DNA of 58,457 bases from Mangrovibacterium marinum (GCF_003046625.1 NZ_QAAD01000022.1:1-58457), one strand, 5' to 3'; positions 17,785-27,884 are shown, numbered from the stretch's first letter. The notes: a model not told the origin generated them from the sequence alone. Numbers and translations are program-made.

Positions 17785-20700
17785 TTATTGAATGATGATT
17801 TTCTTCCGATACGGATTGACCTCGTTACCTACCCGCAGAATATAAATTCCTTTGGGCAGATGCCACAGCGAGAGTGTAACTGACTTGTTCCCATTGGTGG
17901 ACTGTTCGAGTACCCGAGCGCCGTTTAAATTTTCAATCGTTATTGTTGACGCTGAACGCTGCTGGGGCAGATCAACCTTCAACAGGTCGGTTGTGGGGTT
18001 CGGATAAACGCGGATCCCGGGGCTGTCATTCAGGTCGTCGATGGCCGTAGCCACACTGCTTATTTTTACAATGCCGTTGGTGGTCAATTCCGAAAGGTCC
18101 CATTCGAGTCCTGCGCCCGGGCTGGCGGGTTCAACCGAACTAAAACTTCCCTGAATGGCTTCAGCGTCGAATACCTGGAAGCTTTGTCCGGCTTGGTATG
18201 TGCCTCCCAGCAACGAAAGATCCAGGGTGCCGGCCAGGGTAACAGTTCCGCTGACCGTTGTTTTGTCGCAGCTTTGGTCCGAGGCATCCGTTTCGACCAG
18301 GTAATAGGAACCGCTCTCAAACGTCAGGCTGTTGTTAACCGTCAGGTTGCCGATTTGTGCGGCCGATCCGGGGCTCAGCGAAGCACCGCTTGCAATGGTC
18401 ACTGCTCCGTCGGTTGCTCCCAGCCCCGCCAGGATTGCGCCCGATTGTACCAAAACTGTTCCGTTTCCGGTAGCACTACCGGTTTGGTTGTTCAGCACGA
18501 GGGTGCCGTTTTCCACCGTTGTGCCCCCGGTGTAGCTGTTGGCATTGGTCAGGGTCCAGCTGCCCGCGCCGGTTTTGATGATGGCGGCCTGTGCTCCGCT
18601 TCCCTTAAACTGGTTGTTGTTAATTGTTCCGGCAAATGTTGTGGATGTGCCCAGGACGCCGACTTTCCAGCTTGTTGTGCTGCTCAGCTCACCTCCCGAG
18701 CCCAGTATCGCGCCTTCGCTGCCACTTAACTCGCCGATTTCGATGGTGGCATCGCGGCTTCCCCGGTAAACACAGAAAACCTGATCGTTTAGTTGGATTG
18801 AACTTGCCGCATAGCCGGCGGCGTTGCCCAAAATAAGCCAACCATCGTTGTTGGTACTTACGTTAATGGAGCCCGAAAAGGCAGACCAGTCGCCCATCAA
18901 TTCGGAACGCACATAATCGGTGCTGAGGTTGAGCGTACCCGATCCGGTAAGTGCGCCGTATAGCACACAGCGCCCATCGAGCTCGATGGTGGCCTCCGAA
19001 GCGGCAGGAACAGCAATATCCCAGTACACATTATTATAGGACATGATGTCTCGATACATTTGCAGCCGGGCATTCTCCAGTGTTACCGTCGATCCGAGTC
19101 CGTTCATGCTGGCGTCGTCGTTGGCTAAAATCACCGAGCCGTTTCTGATTGTTGTTGCTGCGTGGCTCGAGGCCTGATTGAGCACGGTGGTGAAGTTCCC
19201 GTCGAGCGTTAGTTCCCCGGCTCCGGTGAAGGCTCCGTTCATGGTTATCGTGGCCCCCTCGGCAGCGCTAATGGTAGCTCCGGCTTCCCCGATGGTCATC
19301 GACCGGTCGGTGGTGCTATTGGCCGCTGTTAATTGAAGGGTGGCGTCGTTCAGGTACATCTTTTCAGCCTCGCCCGAAGCTGCTCCCAGGGCAGAGGCCT
19401 CGCCGGCGTTGCTTAATTCGGCAACCTCGGTTGTGCCGCCAACCAGCGATACTCCTCCGGTAAAATCATTGCTGGTCGAAATTGTTAAAGTCGATTCTCC
19501 GGATTTCTTCAGAGCTCCCCATCCGGTAATTTTGCCGCTTCCGCTGAAGCTGTAATCGTTGGCACCTTCAACGAGCATTTCGCCGATGGTAACGTCGCTG
19601 GTCAGGTTGACCGATGTTTGGCCGGCCCCGCTTTCGTTAAAGGTGACATAGTCGCCGTTCAGGAAGCGGTCCGATTGATCTTCCTGGAGCCAGTTGTAGG
19701 TGGTTTCAACATCCCAGTCGCTGCTGTCGCTTCCGGCCCACACAATGCTGCGGCTCACCTGCAAAACCAGTTTGCCATCCTGAAGACTCAGGTGACAAGG
19801 AATTCCCTGGGTACCTTCAAGCTTAATTTCGGATACATCGCCGCTGAAGTCCCCCTTATAGCTGATTAGGACGTATTCGCCGGCCTCCAGTTTATCGCCG
19901 GTTAAATTTAAAATGAAACGGCAGTCGTCGGTGATTGCAACATCACCTTCAACAACAAGCTGATCGTTATCGCTTGCCGGTGACGGCGAGAGGTCCAGAT
20001 GCAGACGAGCACCTTCGTCGAGCGTCAGGTTGTTTTCAATACTTAGCGAGCTTGCCAGTCCGCTTGAAGCCCCCAGGTGCAGCTGCCCGCGGTTCAGTAC
20101 GCTAACACTTCCGCCGATGGTGGCATTCAAAAATGCTTCCCCGTAGATGCCTACTTCTACTGAGCTGGCAGTCAGGGGGCGGTTCACGATCAGGGAGCCT
20201 TGGTATACTTTGGTCACACCGGTGTAGTCGTTTTCCACGTCGAGCGTTAAGCTACCGGTCCCTGATTTCAACAGCTCCATGCTTCCCGATAGTTTCCCGC
20301 TTCCCGAAAAAATGTAGTCGGTATGTGAGAAAACAGTGAGGCTGCGCGGTTGTAGTGTCGCTGTCAGGTTCACCGGAGAGCTGTTGTCGCCGGTAAAGTC
20401 GAATAGTACGTTTGTGCCGTCGGCATAAGTTGCCGATTGACCATCTTCGTCAACCCACGAAGCACTGCCGTCTCCCCAGTCGTTTCCCAGCACCCATCCA
20501 ATTTTCTCGTTGATGTAGGGGTAGGGTACAGCTTCTTTGGTCTCGGCACCCAAATAAATGGCCGGGTGGGGCGGTTGGTTATACGAGTTGTTTTGCCAGG
20601 CCACAGCTATTCGGTACTGCGGATCGTGCATCAGCGTGGGAAGGCGGAAGTCGGTAAGGTCCGTGGTTGTGTAGATGCGCAGAAATGAATTATCGGAGCT

Positions 20701-22365
20701 GCGCACGACGAACTCTTCACGCCAGTCGCCAAACAGGTCAGCCTGCAGGCCGGGGTTTCCTTTTGTCCAGTTGTTAGAGGCCATACCGGTTGCCTCGAGC
20801 AGACTGTACACGCTTTTGGTGTTGGGGTCGTATTTGGAGACGCTTGGTGTGCCATAGCCAATATTGGTGTCGAAGTTAGAGTGGTCTAAGAACTCGCGAA
20901 GCAGGTCGCCATCCCACCAGATCATTTGACTCATCGGTACATTGTTCGAGCCAACCACTTCGCCGTTCACATTGTACATCGGACATTCGGTGGCCGCCCA
21001 TAGCTCCCATCCCGGATAGTTTGGGTCGATATCGCCGGCTGTTGCGCGCCCGCAGTCTCTGTTCGAACTGTAGCGGATGCGCAGCTCCCCGTCCTTGGAG
21101 TTGCGAAGGGTGGCCCCCCAATAAGCTTCGTTCTCCAGGCATTGCCAGGTTTCCAGGCCCGGGGTATCGGGATCCATATCGGCGACATGCAGGGCATCGC
21201 CGTGTCCAAAACCGGTGGTATAAAGTCCTGTGCCATCGTTATCGATAATGTCGTTGGCATAGACAATTTCATCGCAGCCATCGCCGTCAACATCGGCACA
21301 GCTCAGGTTGTGGTTTCCCTGGCCGTGATAGGCGCTCTTTACGCCGTTGGGAGAGCTGTCCCAGGCCCATCGTTTATGCAGGCTGGTGCCGTCCCAATCC
21401 CAGGCTTCCATCTTAATACGTTCATAAATTCCGCGGCCAATCACGAACGATGGTTTGCGCCCATCGAGATAAGCAACGGTCCACATACATTTGGTCGAGC
21501 GGTGCGACAATTGTCCGATGTTATGGCCCGGAAGTCCCCACTGGCTAATGGGATCGCGGCTAATGTAGTTGTCCCAGGCCATCTCTTTCCCGGTTTCGCC
21601 GTTGAAAACAGAGATATAATCGGGGCCTTCGGAGCGATATCCCGAGGCAATCGAGCTCCGGTAGTTGGTTTTCCCATCGCCATCGCGGTCGCCGATATTA
21701 ACGCCTGTTCCGTCAATCATACCATCGGAAGTGCGGGTGAGTACTTCAGCTTTCCCATCGCCGTCGAAGTCGTAAACCAGGACGTTCATTTCCACACCGT
21801 CGTAAATGTTCGGCCCCATGTTAACTTGCCACATGAAGGTACCGTCAAGCTCATAAGCTTCCAGCAAGTTGTAATCTGTCGACTCAATTTCTTTATTTAC
21901 CGCCAGACGCTTCACCAGAATTTCGTATTGTCCGTCGCCGTCTAAATCTCCCACGGTACAGTCGTTTAGCGTGTAGGTCAGGTAACTGCCGTTTACCATC
22001 TGCATGGGAATATCCAGGTAGGGCTTAGCCCAGACCGGTACTTCCGCCGATGCGGCCTGCTCTACACCATCAACAATGGCGGATATGGCATAATGTGAAC
22101 TGGCAGTGCCGCTGTCGTCGCGGTAATTGGAAGCTCCCGTGATGGGATCGCTGTTAATTTTAACACCGTCGCGGTAGATATTGTAAGAAACTTGCCTTAA
22201 TTCGGTGGCCGGAATGCGCCACCCCACATAAACCGAGTTGTCGGTTGTTACGGCCAGCACGCCACGGTCGAGTTGCTCCATTTTGCGCTGGGCCGACACT
22301 TGTTTACTCATACTGCAGCATAGAATGCCAAGCAGAAATGAGAAAACGATTTTCGTCGTTCTCAT
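17785..22365 (-). CDS. PL11 rhamnogalacturonan lyase with beta-repeat region and T9SS tail
   Basis: A 1526-residue secreted protein. Signal peptide: residues 1-25, ending SAQ. Residues about 27-640 match polysaccharide lyase family 11 (rhamnogalacturonan endolyase): the N-terminal GVLAVTTDNSVYVGWR strand, repeated Ca-binding DLDGDGQYEIL/DFDGDGKAEVL/DVDGDGCDEIV propeller motifs, and YHGQGNHNLS. Residues about 650-1430 are repetitive Gly/Ser/Thr/Asn-rich strands such as TGGTTVENGTLVLNN and KTGAGSWTLTNANSYTGG, resembling autotransporter-associated beta repeats. Residues about 1455-1526 form a type A T9SS sorting domain (PNPTTDLLKVDLP, KGIYILRVG). The enzyme would be displayed on or released from the surface to cut pectin rhamnogalacturonan I. 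The fusion to a long passenger-like region is unusual. It is flanked by repeats downstream. Confidence 0.9.
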   Translation of the reverse strand: MRTTKIVFSFLLGILCCSMSKQVSAQRKMEQLDRGVLAVTTDNSVYVGWRIPATELRQVSYNIYRDGVKINSDPITGASNYRDDSGTASSHYAISAIVDGVEQAASAEVPVWAKPYLDIPMQMVNGSYLTYTLNDCTVGDLDGDGQYEILVKRLAVNKEIESTDYNLLEAYELDGTFMWQVNMGPNIYDGVEMNVLVYDFDGDGKAEVLTRTSDGMIDGTGVNIGDRDGDGKTNYRSSIASGYRSEGPDYISVFNGETGKEMAWDNYISRDPISQWGLPGHNIGQLSHRSTKCMWTVAYLDGRKPSFVIGRGIYERIKMEAWDWDGTSLHKRWAWDSSPNGVKSAYHGQGNHNLSCADVDGDGCDEIVYANDIIDNDGTGLYTTGFGHGDALHVADMDPDTPGLETWQCLENEAYWGATLRNSKDGELRIRYSSNRDCGRATAGDIDPNYPGWELWAATECPMYNVNGEVVGSNNVPMSQMIWWDGDLLREFLDHSNFDTNIGYGTPSVSKYDPNTKSVYSLLEATGMASNNWTKGNPGLQADLFGDWREEFVVRSSDNSFLRIYTTTDLTDFRLPTLMHDPQYRIAVAWQNNSYNQPPHPAIYLGAETKEAVPYPYINEKIGWVLGNDWGDGSASWVDEDGQSATYADGTNVLFDFTGDNSSPVNLTATLQPRSLTVFSHTDYIFSGSGKLSGSMELLKSGTGSLTLDVENDYTGVTKVYQGSLIVNRPLTASSVEVGIYGEAFLNATIGGSVSVLNRGQLHLGASSGLASSLSIENNLTLDEGARLHLDLSPSPASDNDQLVVEGDVAITDDCRFILNLTGDKLEAGEYVLISYKGDFSGDVSEIKLEGTQGIPCHLSLQDGKLVLQVSRSIVWAGSDSSDWDVETTYNWLQEDQSDRFLNGDYVTFNESGAGQTSVNLTSDVTIGEMLVEGANDYSFSGSGKITGWGALKKSGESTLTISTSNDFTGGVSLVGGTTEVAELSNAGEASALGAASGEAEKMYLNDATLQLTAANSTTDRSMTIGEAGATISAAEGATITMNGAFTGAGELTLDGNFTTVLNQASSHAATTIRNGSVILANDDASMNGLGSTVTLENARLQMYRDIMSYNNVYWDIAVPAASEATIELDGRCVLYGALTGSGTLNLSTDYVRSELMGDWSAFSGSINVSTNNDGWLILGNAAGYAASSIQLNDQVFCVYRGSRDATIEIGELSGSEGAILGSGGELSSTTSWKVGVLGTSTTFAGTINNNQFKGSGAQAAIIKTGAGSWTLTNANSYTGGTTVENGTLVLNNQTGSATGNGTVLVQSGAILAGLGATDGAVTIASGASLSPGSAAQIGNLTVNNSLTFESGSYYLVETDASDQSCDKTTVSGTVTLAGTLDLSLLGGTYQAGQSFQVFDAEAIQGSFSSVEPASPGAGLEWDLSELTTNGIVKISSVATAIDDLNDSPGIRVYPNPTTDLLKVDLPQQRSASTITIENLNGARVLEQSTNGNKSVTLSLWHLPKGIYILRVGNEVNPYRKKIIIQ

Positions 22366-22703
22366 ACTGATTAGTAGTTAATGTAGTTAGTAGTAGTCTT
22401 TCTGTTTCTCGCAAAAATTTTTGAGAAAACGTTTCGAATATAATAAATAAATTTTTTGGTGTAAAAATATTTCGGGTTGAAGTGATCGTTGATTTGTTCT
22501 TGTATGGCAAAAAAGAGCCCTCGGACGGATGGAATGATTGTCTGTTTCAACGATGACTGTTTGGCGCCTTTGTCAATGGGTGTTTCGTCGGATTTTTCAG
22601 GAGAAAGGCCAGCTGGGTTTCAACACAATCGGAAAGATCGTCATTCGTGTGTGCCAATACCAGGCTCGATGGTCGGGTTCGTTCTGTGGATTATCCCTGA
22701 ACG
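22366..22703. other. Intergenic region, PL11 gene to rnf terminator
   Basis: An AT-rich stretch next to the PL11 start holds a TATATTCG (minus strand) that could be a -7 element, without a clear TTG partner. The rest shows open frames on the plus strand of up to 90 codons, but they have no recognisable domain, signal or start context and I do not consider them genes. Confidence 0.4.
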
Positions 22704-22731
22704 AAAAAAGGCAACCCGCAGGCTGCCTTTT
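22704..22731 (-). terminator. Intrinsic terminator of the rnf operon
   Basis: On the minus strand AAAAGGCA and TGCCTTTT pair around a small GC-rich loop and are followed by six Ts, 21 bp beyond the rnfA stop codon. Confidence 0.85.
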
Positions 22732-22752
22732 CCATATTTGTTTTTTCGAAGC

Positions 22753-23325
22753 TTATACTAAACCGCTAAAGCCCATAAAAGCCATGGCCAGAATTCCGGC
22801 AACGATCAGGGCAATTGGTGTTCCTTTTAAGCCTTTGGGCACTTCAATTAAGTCGAGGTGCTCGCGGATACCGGCAAACAACACCAGTGCTAAACCAAAA
22901 CCAATGGCATTGGCAATGGCGAAAACAACACTCTCCATCAGGTTATATTCCTTTTGGATGGTCAGGATGGCCACACCAAGGATGGCACAGTTGGTGGTAA
23001 TCAAAGGCAAGAATACGCCCAGTGCCTGGTAAAGAGCAGGACTAACTTTTTTCAGGATGATCTCAACCAATTGCACCAAGGCTGCAATTACCAAAATGAA
23101 GGAAATGGTTTGCAGGTACCCGATATTAAACGGATCGAGGATATTCTTTTGAATTAAGTAGGTTACGATGGTTGCCAAAACCATCACGAACATAACCGCT
23201 CCCGACATACCAACCGCTGTTGAAATACGCTTGGATACCCCCAGGAACGGACAAATTCCGAGGAATTGCGCAAGAACAATGTTCTGTACGAATACGGCTG
23301 ATATGATAATCAATATATATTCCAT
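22753..23325 (-). CDS. rnfA: Rnf complex subunit A
   Basis: A 190-residue integral membrane protein with six predicted helices. It is one of the two paralogous core subunits (with RnfE) of the ferredoxin:NAD+ oxidoreductase that moves Na+ or H+ across the inner membrane. The conserved half-channel sequences [18 protein letters not shown] and [10 protein letters not shown] are seen, each with the Cys that binds the intramembrane iron-sulfur centre. It is the last gene of the operon, 11 bp after rnfE, and is followed by a terminator. Confidence 0.96.
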   Translation of the reverse strand: MEYILIIISAVFVQNIVLAQFLGICPFLGVSKRISTAVGMSGAVMFVMVLATIVTYLIQKNILDPFNIGYLQTISFILVIAALVQLVEIILKKVSPALYQALGVFLPLITTNCAILGVAILTIQKEYNLMESVVFAIANAIGFGLALVLFAGIREHLDLIEVPKGLKGTPIALIVAGILAMAFMGFSGLV

Positions 23326-23336
23326 CTGTTAGTCTC

Positions 23337-23921
23337 CTATGCTTTTCTAAGTTTATTGATGAGGGCAATCAGGTAGCCCAATGCGATGAATGCTCCGGGA
23401 GCCAATACAAATAACAGCATGCCGTAATCTTCCGGGAAGATGCGAATGCCAAACATGGTACCTGCACCGAGGAACTCACGAATAGCGCCCAGAATTGTCA
23501 AGGCCATGGAGAATCCCAAGCCCATGCTTGCTCCGTCGACGGCTGATGAAAGCACATCGTTTTTCGAGGCGAAGGCTTCGGCACGTCCCAGAACAATACA
23601 GTTTACAACGATCAAGGGGATGAACAAACCTAAGCTTTTGAACAATGCCGGAAGGTAAGCCTGCATTAACAGCTCAACAACGGTTACGAAGGCCGCAATG
23701 ATAACGATGAAACTTGGAATGCGCACTTTTTCGGGGATTACATTTTTCACCAGCGATACCACCATGTTGGCCATGATCAGTACAAATGCTGTTGCCAGCC
23801 CCATCCCCAGACCATTGATGGCTGATGAGGTTACCCCCAAGGTAGGACACATCCCCAACAACAGTACAAACGTCGGGTTTTCTCTGAAAAATCCTTTTGT
23901 GAAATTATCCATCTGTTTCAT
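23337..23921 (-). CDS. rnfE: Rnf complex subunit E
   Basis: A 194-residue six-helix membrane subunit paralogous to RnfA. The motif LLGMCPTLGVTSSAINGLGMG is the counterpart of the RnfA CPFLGVS motif, and PLIVVNCIVLGRAEAFASK is the second Cys-containing half. The start overlaps the rnfG stop codon by four bases (ATGA), so the two are translationally coupled. Confidence 0.96.
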   Translation of the reverse strand: MKQMDNFTKGFFRENPTFVLLLGMCPTLGVTSSAINGLGMGLATAFVLIMANMVVSLVKNVIPEKVRIPSFIVIIAAFVTVVELLMQAYLPALFKSLGLFIPLIVVNCIVLGRAEAFASKNDVLSSAVDGASMGLGFSMALTILGAIREFLGAGTMFGIRIFPEDYGMLLFVLAPGAFIALGYLIALINKLRKA

Positions 23922-24562
23922 AATTCACCTCCTTCTGATACTTGTTCGGTGGTAGCAGCCGGTTGCTCTTGTTTGGCCTGAGCAGCTGCCTTAAATGTGT
24001 CGTAAGCGCGGCGCACCGATTCTAAAAAGGCCCGCGATGTGATGGTTGATGCTGTAATTGCGTCAACAGCACCGCCATCTTTGCTCACGTGCATGTCGGT
24101 TGTTGCCGGATTTTTCCCGATAATGTTTTGCCCGGGTTTGTCAGCATTGCTGAACCACGCCTGAGCTTTGGAGCCCAATCCCGGCGTCTCTTTGTGTTCC
24201 AGTACCTGGTAACCGCTGATCTCTCCATCGGGTTTGAAGCCGATCATGACATCAATTAAACCGCCAAAGCCATTTTTAGTGTACGATTTGATGGCCATAC
24301 CCACCAGTTGTTGCTGAGCATCGTAAGCCGGGAAAACAACCAGGCTGTCGTTTGTGCCTTCAGCAGCAATTTTAACGGATTCGCCCAGCGCTGTAAAAGC
24401 AGGCAAAATTGATTTTATCGCTTCGTTTTGTGCTTTCACTTTAGCGGCCTCAATGGCGTCTTTGGTCAGGCTATGAACAAAGCCCAGAATGGTCGCCGAC
24501 ACAAAGGTGACCACAAAAAGGGTCAGCACCATATTTAAAAAACTTGATTTTATCGTAGCCAT
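23918..24562 (-). CDS. rnfG: Rnf complex subunit G (FMN-binding)
   Basis: A 214-residue subunit with one N-terminal membrane helix (residues about 10-30) and a periplasmic FMN-binding domain. FMN is carried covalently on a Thr in a motif of the type S/T-x-A/S-T-x-T; here it reads AITASTITSRA at about residues 167-177. HKETPGLGSKAQ is the usual preceding block. The C-terminal extension is Gln/Ala-rich. It overlaps rnfD by one base (TAATG). Confidence 0.95.
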   Translation of the reverse strand: MATIKSSFLNMVLTLFVVTFVSATILGFVHSLTKDAIEAAKVKAQNEAIKSILPAFTALGESVKIAAEGTNDSLVVFPAYDAQQQLVGMAIKSYTKNGFGGLIDVMIGFKPDGEISGYQVLEHKETPGLGSKAQAWFSNADKPGQNIIGKNPATTDMHVSKDGGAVDAITASTITSRAFLESVRRAYDTFKAAAQAKQEQPAATTEQVSEGGEL

Positions 24563-25545
24563 TACTTGTTCCCTCCAAAACGTTTAGGTTTCACATAAGC
24601 GTTGATCAGCGGAGTGAAGCCGTTCATAATTAAGATGGCAAAAGAAATACCTTCGGGATAGGCTCCGAAATTACGGATGAGTACGGTAATCAGCCCGATC
24701 CCCAAAGCATAGATGAATTGTCCTTTGTGCGTCATCGGCGAAGTAACCATGTCGGTTGCCATATAAATTGCACCAAGCATGGCACCACCGGTCAGCAGGT
24801 GAAATAATGGTTCGATAAATTTATCCGGGCTGATCAGGTGCATAGCTCCCTGGAACACGAAGATGGTTCCTAAGATGAATACCGGAATATGCCAGCTGAT
24901 TACTTTTTTCCAAAGCATGTAGCCAAAACCCAGCAGCAACAGGGCTGCTGATATTTCACCCATGGAACCGGACATGTTACCGTACAACAGATCGAGGCTT
25001 GATGGTAAGTTGTGCATCAGATCTGATACAGGCTGACCGTTTTTGATCCCTTCTTTTAAGATTGCCAAAGGAGTAGCGGTTGTAACCGCATCGGTTTGCA
25101 CGTGGATGTTAACCGGCCAGCTGGTCATTTGTACCGGGAAGGAGATCAACAGGAATACACGACCGACCAAGGCCGGGTTGAACGGGTTGTTTCCTAAACC
25201 TCCGAACGACAATTTACCAACGCCAATAGCAATCAATGCACCGATGATGATAATCCAACTTGGTATTGATGCCGGTACGTTAAAGGCTAGCAGAATACCT
25301 GTTAGGGCAGCTGATCCGTCGGTAATTTTCGGTTCTTCTTTTGTTATAAAACGTTGAATCAGGTATTCAAAGGCCATACAGGCGATTACAGCCAGTAGGG
25401 TAACGCGAATTGCTTCGACGCCAAACATGAATACCGACCAAACCAAAGCGGGTACCAGAGCCAAAATTACCCGGTACATGATCTTATTCACCGAGTCGCT
25501 GGTATGCACATGCGGTGAGGGTGATATGGTAAGCAGTTTACTCAT
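24562..25545 (-). CDS. rnfD: Rnf complex subunit D (FMN-binding membrane subunit)
   Basis: A 327-residue membrane protein with 8-10 helices. It opens with SPSPHVHTSDSVNKIMYRVILALVPAL-type sequence shared by RnfD/NqrB. The covalent FMN site is the Thr in DAVTTATPLAI at about residue 140. GGLGNNPFNPALVGRVFLL and MTHKGQFIYALGIG are family blocks. Lies 39 bp after rnfC. Confidence 0.96.
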   Translation of the reverse strand: MSKLLTISPSPHVHTSDSVNKIMYRVILALVPALVWSVFMFGVEAIRVTLLAVIACMAFEYLIQRFITKEEPKITDGSAALTGILLAFNVPASIPSWIIIIGALIAIGVGKLSFGGLGNNPFNPALVGRVFLLISFPVQMTSWPVNIHVQTDAVTTATPLAILKEGIKNGQPVSDLMHNLPSSLDLLYGNMSGSMGEISAALLLLGFGYMLWKKVISWHIPVFILGTIFVFQGAMHLISPDKFIEPLFHLLTGGAMLGAIYMATDMVTSPMTHKGQFIYALGIGLITVLIRNFGAYPEGISFAILIMNGFTPLINAYVKPKRFGGNK

Positions 25546-25584
25546 TTTTATTTATTCTGAATAATTCGTTGATTTTCTATTGGT

Positions 25585-26916
25585 TTATTTTTTACGACTG
25601 CGGATGATTTGTCCGACTTTGCCTTTTCCTAAACGGATATAGTCGAGCAAAGGACGGTCGGCAGGGCAGGTGAAACTACATGAACCACACTCGATGCAGT
25701 CCATGATGCAGTCTTTTTCGGCCCGGTCCCAAATTTGTTTTTCAGAAATGGTCATCAACAGGAAAGGCTCCAGTCCCATGGGGCAAACGGTAACACAACG
25801 GCCGCAACGGATACAGTTTTGGCTGGTTTTACGTTTGGCATCCGTGTCGGGCATGATTAAGATTCCCGAAGTTCCTTTGGTCACCGGAACGTCCAGCGAG
25901 GCAATTGCTTTACCCATCATTGGGCCACCACTGATAATTTTGCCGGTATCTTCAGGAAGGCCTCCAGCGGCTTCAATCAAATCGTTGACCGGCGTTCCTA
26001 CACGAACCATAAAGTTCGATGGATTTTTTACCGACTTTCCGGTTACCGTAACAACTCGCTCAATAAGCGGTTTATTCTTTTGCACAGCTTCGTAAACAGC
26101 ATAGGCAGTACCAACGTTGCTGACCACTGCTCCAACAGCGATAGGCAGTGCTCCCGAAGGAACTTCGCGACCGGTCACCGCTTTGATTAACTGTTTCTCT
26201 CCACCTTGCGGATATTTTACTTTTAACGGTACAATTTCGATTGATGAATCGGAGGCAGTCAGTTGTTGCAGACTGGCGATTGCATCTTTCTTATTGTTTT
26301 CAATGCCGATATAAGCTTTGTTTACACCCAGTGCACACATCAGTATGCGAATGCCAACCAAAAGTTCGGCACCTTTTTCCAACATCAAGCGATGGTCGGC
26401 AGTCAGGTAAGGCTCACATTCCACTCCATTAATGATCAGCATTTCAGCTTTCGATCCCGGAGGTGGCATCAACTTGACATGAGTCGGGAAGGTAGCCCCT
26501 CCTAAACCGACAATACCGGCAGCATTAATCTTATCGATAATGGCTTTACTGTCGGTGTCGAATTTTTCGATCAGCTTGTCATCGGTTATGATCCCTTCAG
26601 CCCATTCATCGCCTTCAACATCGATGAAGATACCCTGTTTGGGATAGCCGGAAGCATCGGTTGCTAAATCAACTTTTTTAACTGTTCCGGAAACGGATGA
26701 ATGGATGTTTGCTGAAACAAATCCGCCGGCTTTGGCGATGATTTGTCCTACTTTTACTTGATCTCCTTTTTTAACCAGCGCTTGTGCCGGTGCTCCAATA
26801 TGTTGGGCTACGGGGATAAAAACACTTTTAGGTAAAGCCAGTTTCTCAATGGCTTTGTGCGCCGAAAATTTATTCTCAGCAGGATGAACCCCTCCAAGTT
26901 TGAACGTTTTTAGCAC
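25585..26916 (-). CDS. rnfC: Rnf complex subunit C (NADH and Fe-S subunit)
   Basis: A 443-residue peripheral subunit that is the NAD(H)/FMN site of the complex. An N-terminal barrel-sandwich (GGVHPAENKFSA) is followed by the Rossmann-like region with GLGGATFPTHVKL and NGVECEPYLTADHRLMLE. The C-terminus has two [4Fe-4S] motifs, CIRCGRCVTVCPMGLEP and CIECGSCSFTCPADRP. The length is that of the short form, without the long C-terminal repeat seen in enterobacteria. 11 bp after rnfB. Confidence 0.97.
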   Translation of the reverse strand: MLKTFKLGGVHPAENKFSAHKAIEKLALPKSVFIPVAQHIGAPAQALVKKGDQVKVGQIIAKAGGFVSANIHSSVSGTVKKVDLATDASGYPKQGIFIDVEGDEWAEGIITDDKLIEKFDTDSKAIIDKINAAGIVGLGGATFPTHVKLMPPPGSKAEMLIINGVECEPYLTADHRLMLEKGAELLVGIRILMCALGVNKAYIGIENNKKDAIASLQQLTASDSSIEIVPLKVKYPQGGEKQLIKAVTGREVPSGALPIAVGAVVSNVGTAYAVYEAVQKNKPLIERVVTVTGKSVKNPSNFMVRVGTPVNDLIEAAGGLPEDTGKIISGGPMMGKAIASLDVPVTKGTSGILIMPDTDAKRKTSQNCIRCGRCVTVCPMGLEPFLLMTISEKQIWDRAEKDCIMDCIECGSCSFTCPADRPLLDYIRLGKGKVGQIIRSRKK

Positions 26917-26927
26917 GATTGGCCTCC

Positions 26928-27875
26928 TTATTTAGTTTCGTTGTTTTTGGTTTTTTCGTCGCCGGCAGGCTTCTCTGTTGCTGCCGGTTTTTCTGCCTTA
27001 GGGGTAGCTTTTTTTTCAGCAGCCGTTTTGGGTGGCAGGTCTGTTTTGGGCTTGCGTGGCGGGAAGTTTACTTCGACAATGGCATTTGTCGGGCATTCCA
27101 CCACACACTTGCGGCACAGTTTACACTTGTCCGGATCAATGTAAGCCAGGTTGTTGCTCACCGTGATTGCATCGAACGGACATACTTTAGCACATTTGCC
27201 ACAGCCGATACAGGCAACAGAGCACGATTTGCGGGCCACACCACCTTTATCTTCGTTGCGGCACGAAACGTAGACCTTACGATCCTTCGGTGCTTTTTTG
27301 CGCAACTCAATCAAATTTTTCGGACAAGCGTCAACACAGGCACCACAAGCAACACATTTCTCGTCAATCACTTCGGGTAACCCAGTCTCGGGGTTCATGT
27401 GGATGGCATCGAAATCACAGGCTGCAACACAGTCGCCGTGGCTCAAACAGCCAAACTGGCATCCTGTTTCTCCGCTGTACAGCGATGCTGCAACGGCACA
27501 GGACGAGGCTCCGTCGAACTGGTTCACCTTCGGACGGTGGTCGCAACTGCCGCTGCAACGTACAACGGCTACTTTCGGTGTTTGCACCACTGCTTCCATA
27601 CCCAGGATATCGGCAACTCCGGTCATGCAGTCATTGCCGCCCACCGGACAAAACAGCCCTGATAGCTCGTTGGCGTTAACGCAAGCTTCGGCGAAAGCCC
27701 GACAACCTGCAAACCCGCACCCACCACAGTTCGCTCCGGGGAGTGCTTTTTCTACATCATCGATCCGTGGATCTTCGTATACTTTAAATTTTTGAGCTAC
27801 AAAATACAGAATCACTGCTGCCAGTGTTCCGATAGCGCTCAAACTAACAATCGTATAAACAATAGTCATGTTCAT
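26928..27875 (-). CDS. rnfB: Rnf complex subunit B (ferredoxin-like electron entry subunit)
   Basis: A 315-residue subunit that accepts electrons from reduced ferredoxin. One N-terminal membrane helix (residues about 5-25) precedes the Fe-S domain GANCGGCGFAGCRAFAEA, where four cysteines hold a cluster. Several further clusters follow: CVACGACVDACP, CIGCGKCAKVCP and CKLCRKCVVECP. The last ~45 residues are a Pro/Lys/Thr/Ala-rich low-complexity tail. It is the first rnf subunit gene and follows the RseC-like gene by 9 bp. Confidence 0.97.
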   Translation of the reverse strand: MNMTIVYTIVSLSAIGTLAAVILYFVAQKFKVYEDPRIDDVEKALPGANCGGCGFAGCRAFAEACVNANELSGLFCPVGGNDCMTGVADILGMEAVVQTPKVAVVRCSGSCDHRPKVNQFDGASSCAVAASLYSGETGCQFGCLSHGDCVAACDFDAIHMNPETGLPEVIDEKCVACGACVDACPKNLIELRKKAPKDRKVYVSCRNEDKGGVARKSCSVACIGCGKCAKVCPFDAITVSNNLAYIDPDKCKLCRKCVVECPTNAIVEVNFPPRKPKTDLPPKTAAEKKATPKAEKPAATEKPAGDEKTKNNETK

Positions 27876-27884
27876 TTTTGGTAA

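Noticed and set aside
21142-21945. 267-codon frame antisense to the PL11 lyase
   Set aside because: Shadow of the GC-skewed coding strand; no recognisable protein features, while the opposite frame is a clear enzyme.
22489-22761. 90-codon plus-strand frame between the PL11 and rnf genes
   Set aside because: Runs through the rnf terminator into rnfA and lacks any domain or start signal.
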